64,000 nucleotides of DNA from positions 124,001 to 188,000 of the forward strand of contig DAOTCE010000001.1 in NCBI GenBank assembly GCA_035452965.1. Direction: 5' to 3'. This DNA comes from Candidatus Paceibacterota bacterium (GTDB lineage: Bacteria; Verrucomicrobiota; Verrucomicrobiia; Limisphaerales; UBA8199). Below are positions 60,797 through 64,000 of the stretch, in pieces. The position numbers and the translations under genes were made by a program. How positions within the stretch are numbered: position 1 is the first letter of the stretch; the number at the start of each line of letters is the position of its first letter. The notes beneath the pieces are model-generated. The model saw nothing but the letters and a program-made list of their open reading frames with translations. It searched no databases and was not told the DNA's origin.

Positions 60797-61341
60797 AGGT
60801 CTTAACCTGCGATATTGCGGGGCTGCTGGTGCTTGAACCCAAGGTGCACGGCGACGCGCGGGGCTTCTTTCTGGAAACCTGGAACCGGCGCCGCTATCGC
60901 GAAGCGGGGCTGGATGCGGATTTCGTGCAGGACAACGTCTCGTTCTCGCGCCGGGGCATCCTCCGCGGGCTGCACTGCCAGAACCCAAATCCGCAGGGCA
61001 AACTGCTCCAGGTGCTCCAGGGCGAAGTGTTCGACGTGGCAGTGGATCTCCGGCGCAGCTCGCCGACCTTCGGCAAGTGGCACGGCCTGGTGCTCAGCGC
61101 CGAGAGCAAGCGCCAGTTCTACGTCCCGCCTGGATTCGCGCATGGCTTCCTGGTGCTGAGCGAGACCGCGCTGTTCCATTACAAGTGCACCGAGTTCTAC
61201 TCGCCGGGCGATGAGCTGGCCATCCGGTGGGACGACCCGGACATCGGCATCGCCTGGCCATCGAAGGAGCCGCTCATCTCGGAGCGCGACGCCAAGGGCC
61301 TGCGCCTGCGCGAGGTGCCGCCCCAACGCCTCTTTGCATGA
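60793..61341 (+). CDS. rmlC: dTDP-4-dehydrorhamnose 3,5-epimerase
   Basis: 182 residues with a GTG start overlapping rmlA by 4 bp. The cupin fold shows FVQDNVSFSRRGILRGLHCQ (catalytic His and Arg), VFDVAVDLR, FYVPPGFAHGFLVL and the active-site Tyr in HYKCTEFYSPG. It carries out step three of dTDP-L-rhamnose synthesis. Confidence 0.95.
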   Translation: MKVLTCDIAGLLVLEPKVHGDARGFFLETWNRRRYREAGLDADFVQDNVSFSRRGILRGLHCQNPNPQGKLLQVLQGEVFDVAVDLRRSSPTFGKWHGLVLSAESKRQFYVPPGFAHGFLVLSETALFHYKCTEFYSPGDELAIRWDDPDIGIAWPSKEPLISERDAKGLRLREVPPQRLFA

Positions 61342-62222
61342 CCGCAGAGCTGCCACACATTCTGCTTGTCGGCAAGGTCGGCCAGGTCGGCTGGGAACTG
61401 CGCCGCACTCTGGCGCCCCTGGCCCGCGTCACCGGTGTGGACTTTCCGGAAATTGACCTCACCAAGGCCGACTCCATCCGCCGATGGGTGCGCGAGAGCC
61501 GCCCCAACATCGTCATCAATGCCGCGGCCTACACCGCCGTGGACAAGGCCGAGTCGGAGCCGGATAAGGCGATGAGCATCAACGGTGTGGCCCCGGGCAT
61601 CCTGGCGGAAGAAGCCGCGAAATCGAGGGCGCTCCTGGTGCACTACTCAACCGACTACGTCTTTGACGGCACCAAAACCGCGCCTTACATCGAGACCGAT
61701 GCGCCCAACCCGCTGGGGGTCTATGGCCGCACCAAGCTGGCCGGGGACGAAGCCGTCCGCGCCGTCGGCGGCGCGCACTTGATCTTCAGGCTGTGCTGGG
61801 TCTATGGGGCGCGGGGCCAGAACTTCCTGCTCACCATCATGCGCCTGGCCCGCGAGCGCGAGAAACTGCGCGTCGTGAGCGACCAGGCCGGCTGCCCGAC
61901 GTGGTCGCGGATGATCGCGGAGACGACGGCGCTGGCGCTGAAGCAGGGGCTGGCGGCGCGCGACTGGAGCGCTTTCACCGGAACCTACCACCTGGCCTCG
62001 TCGGGCATCACCAGTTGGCACGGCTTCGCCCAGGCCATTGTTAACCTGATGCCAACTGACGGCAGGAAATGCTCGTCCGTCGAAGCCATTCCGACCGCGG
62101 AGTATCCGACACCCGCCAGGCGCCCGGCCTGCTCAGCGCTGGCCTGCGACAAGCTGGTGCGCACCTTTGGCCTGCGCCTGCCGCACTGGGAGGAAAGCTT
62201 GAAGCAGGTGCTGGAGGCCTGA
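61338..62222 (+). CDS. rmlD: dTDP-4-dehydrorhamnose reductase
   Basis: 294 residues. The SDR NAD(P) loop is atypically GKVGQVGWEL in place of GxxGQLG. VINAAAYTAVDKAESEPDKA, HYSTDYVFDGTKTAPYIE and YGRTKLAGDEAV carry the catalytic Ser/Thr, Tyr and Lys. It reduces the 4-keto sugar to dTDP-L-rhamnose. The ATG overlaps the rmlC stop. Confidence 0.94.
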   Translation: MTAELPHILLVGKVGQVGWELRRTLAPLARVTGVDFPEIDLTKADSIRRWVRESRPNIVINAAAYTAVDKAESEPDKAMSINGVAPGILAEEAAKSRALLVHYSTDYVFDGTKTAPYIETDAPNPLGVYGRTKLAGDEAVRAVGGAHLIFRLCWVYGARGQNFLLTIMRLAREREKLRVVSDQAGCPTWSRMIAETTALALKQGLAARDWSAFTGTYHLASSGITSWHGFAQAIVNLMPTDGRKCSSVEAIPTAEYPTPARRPACSALACDKLVRTFGLRLPHWEESLKQVLEA

Positions 62223-62242
62223 TAACCGACAACCCGGAAACA

Positions 62243-63274
62243 ATGAACTTACTGATCACTGGCGGAGCCGGCTTCATCGGCTCCAATCTCATCCACCACG
62301 TCATTGGCCGGCCCGAGGTGGACCGGCTGGTCAACCTCGATTGCCTCACTTACGCCGGGCGTTTGGAAAACCTCGCCGCCATTGCCACGCATCCGAAGTA
62401 CGCCTTCGAGAAGGTGGACCTGCGGGACAAGGCCGCCGTGCTGGAGGTTGTGCAGCGGCACGGCATCACCCACGTCATGCACCTGGCCGCCGAGTCGCAC
62501 GTGGACCGCTCCATTACGGGCCCCGGCGACTTCGTGCACACCAACGTCGTTGGCACCTTCAACCTCCTGGAAGCCTGCCGCGCCACGTGGCTGAACCCCG
62601 CCCCAGGCCCCGCGCCTCGCGCAGCTCGCTTCCACCATGTCTCCACCGACGAAGTCTATGGCAGCCTGGGGCCGGTTGGCTTCTTCACCGAGACCACCCC
62701 CTACGCGCCCAACTCGCCTTACTCGGCCAGCAAGGCCTCCAGCGACATGCTCGTGCGGGCCTATCACCACACCTACGGCCTGGAGACTGTCATCACGAAT
62801 TGCTCGAACAACTACGGACCTTTCCAATTCCCCGAAAAGCTTATCCCCGTGGTCATCCAAAGTGTGCTCACCCGCAAACCCGTTCCCGTCTATGGCGACG
62901 GCATGAACGTGCGCGACTGGCTCTACGTGCGCGACCACGCGGAGGCATTGTGGCTCGTGCTGACGCGCGGACGCGCCGGTGAAACCTACAACATCGGCGG
63001 CCACAACGAGTGGGCGAACCTGAACATCGTGCAACTGATTTGCGATCTCATTGACGAAATGGCCCCGCAGCTCGGCGGCAGCTCCCGCAAGCTGATCACC
63101 TTCGTCAAGGACCGCCCGGGCCACGACCGCCGCTACGCCATTGACGCCGCCAAAATCAAACAGGACCTGGGCTGGGTCCCCGCCCACAAGTTCGAGGAAG
63201 GCATCCGCGAAACCGTGCGCTGGTACCTCGACAATCAGGACTGGGTCCGCTCGGTCCTGAAACCGCAGCCATGA
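62243..63274 (+). CDS. rmlB: dTDP-glucose 4,6-dehydratase
   Basis: 343 residues from the ATG at 62243. NAD loop TGGAGFIGSNLIHH, HLAAESHVDRSI, VSTDEVYGSLG (catalytic Thr-Asp-Glu), YSASKASSDMLV (Tyr-Lys) and NCSNNYGPFQFPEKLIP are textbook RmlB. It carries out the second step of rhamnose synthesis. The gene order A-C-D-B gives a complete dTDP-L-rhamnose operon that could feed the polysaccharide locus at 21-15294. Confidence 0.95.
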   Translation: MNLLITGGAGFIGSNLIHHVIGRPEVDRLVNLDCLTYAGRLENLAAIATHPKYAFEKVDLRDKAAVLEVVQRHGITHVMHLAAESHVDRSITGPGDFVHTNVVGTFNLLEACRATWLNPAPGPAPRAARFHHVSTDEVYGSLGPVGFFTETTPYAPNSPYSASKASSDMLVRAYHHTYGLETVITNCSNNYGPFQFPEKLIPVVIQSVLTRKPVPVYGDGMNVRDWLYVRDHAEALWLVLTRGRAGETYNIGGHNEWANLNIVQLICDLIDEMAPQLGGSSRKLITFVKDRPGHDRRYAIDAAKIKQDLGWVPAHKFEEGIRETVRWYLDNQDWVRSVLKPQP

Positions 63275-63298
63275 TTCATACCAACCCGGTAACAGCCT

Positions 63299-63955
63299 AT
63301 GGCCTCTAGCCCCGGGCGCCATTGGAAGTTCTACTTCGTCCAGGCGCTAACGCTGGTGCGGGCGCCGCTGATCTTTCTATTCCTGGCCGTCAGCGTTTTC
63401 TGCGGCCACCCCCTCTCGGAGCTCTGGTTCATTGTCGCGTTTGCCGCGATGATCCTCTCGGCGGTCACCGACCTGTTCGACGGCTACTTCGCCCGCAAGT
63501 TCCAGGTCACCTCCCGCCTCGGCAGCTATGCCGACCCGATGATAGACAAAGTGTTCTACCTGACCACGTTTCCCACGCTGATCTACCTGGCGGCTCGCGT
63601 AGGCCAGCACGCCCACGCGAGCGCTTTGCTGGTGCTGGCCATCCTGTTCCTGCTGCGCGACCAGTGGGTCTCATTCCTGCGGTCCCTGGGCGCCCTTCAC
63701 AACCTCAGCGCCAAGGCCAACTGGTCGGGCAAGGCGCGCACGCTCATCTCGTTCCCCACCATCTGCGTGATCTACTACTTCCTCCAGGCCCCGGTCGGCT
63801 GGCGCCTGCAGTTCCCGGAACCGGTGGTCTACGGGCTGGAGGGCCTAAGCGTGGTCATCAACCTAATCTCCATCGGGGTTTACACCCTGCACTACTGGCC
63901 CGCGCTCCGGACCGAACTGCGCCTCCCGGACGAGGACAAGCCGCCAGGCGACTGA
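63299..63955 (+). CDS. CDP-alcohol phosphatidyltransferase family membrane enzyme
   Basis: 218 residues with about five to six membrane helices. The family motif D-x2-DG-x2-AR-x8-G-x3-D-x3-D is complete in DLFDGYFARKF...LGSYADPMID. It joins a CDP-diacylglycerol (or similar) to an alcohol such as glycerol-3-phosphate. A PgsA-type phosphatidylglycerophosphate synthase is the commonest match, but the alcohol is not decided by sequence. It lies 24 bp after rmlB, probably the same transcript. Confidence 0.85.
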   Translation: MASSPGRHWKFYFVQALTLVRAPLIFLFLAVSVFCGHPLSELWFIVAFAAMILSAVTDLFDGYFARKFQVTSRLGSYADPMIDKVFYLTTFPTLIYLAARVGQHAHASALLVLAILFLLRDQWVSFLRSLGALHNLSAKANWSGKARTLISFPTICVIYYFLQAPVGWRLQFPEPVVYGLEGLSVVINLISIGVYTLHYWPALRTELRLPDEDKPPGD

Positions 63956-64000
63956 CCCAAGGCATATCGCGATCATTGTCTGGGCGCACAGAAGCCACCC

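Overview
This 64 kb window is a GC-rich bacterial chromosome segment with 54 protein-coding genes, one tRNA gene and three copies of an unusual palindromic repeat. The mix of genes points to a Gram-negative, menaquinone- or quinone-respiring, polysaccharide-handling member of the Verrucomicrobiota (a Limisphaerales/Pedosphaera-like lineage). It includes a complex I operon, ClpP-ClpX, HPF, a heparinase II/III-family lyase, an esterase-like secreted hydrolase, a PQQ-propeller phosphoesterase and a small glycogen-binding protein. Short CCGAA-type iterons also spill into gene ends. The lineage call is inference from gene content; no rRNA or marker phylogeny is available here.

Region 1 (21-15294) is a surface-polysaccharide locus on the plus strand. 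It opens with a tightly packed cassette: asparagine synthetase-like amidotransferase, NAD synthetase-like ATP pyrophosphatase, acyl carrier protein, zinc-ribbon methyltransferase and acyl-adenylating ligase. The amidotransferase, ACP and ligase resemble accessory genes of exosortase-linked exopolysaccharide loci. Next come a GT2 glycosyltransferase, a methyltransferase, a DegT-type sugar aminotransferase, a sugar-phosphate transferase fused to half of a FlaA1-like protein, a complete FlaA1/PglF-type 4,6-dehydratase, a GT4 glycosyltransferase and a WbpP-like epimerase. Dehydratase, aminotransferase and phosphoglycosyl transferase together suggest a lipid-linked glycan that starts with an amino-deoxy sugar.

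Region 2 (15355-28738) is mixed. It holds bioA and bioF (bioA has a 27-codon in-frame insertion), an amidohydrolase, hpf, an orphan parA, a flavodoxin-less CysJ-like reductase, a Gfo/Idh/MocA oxidoreductase, a lipoprotein, a membrane spermidine-synthase/TPR fusion, a secreted trypsin-like protein and a VOC protein.

Region 3 (29318-45332) carries clpP-clpX and then the complex I operon nuoB-C-D-E-F-G-H-I-J-K-L-M-N. nuoA is missing. A complete tRNA-Gln(CTG) gene with its own promoter-like sequence lies on the opposite strand between nuoE and nuoF.

Region 4 (45405-59804) holds degradative and housekeeping genes: heparinase-like lyase, glycogen-binding protein, YqgE, a 39-residue lipoprotein, a phosphoesterase-propeller fusion, polA, a probable pseudokinase, comF-like, accD and a tandem alpha/beta-hydrolase. 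Region 5 (59891-63955) is the dTDP-L-rhamnose operon rmlA-C-D-B followed by a CDP-alcohol phosphatidyltransferase.

The most distinctive non-coding signal is the palindrome family at 12822-12865, 28949-28992 and 54674-54739. Two copies are perfect palindromes that differ by compensatory changes in both arms. The third combines the left arm of one with the right arm of the other.
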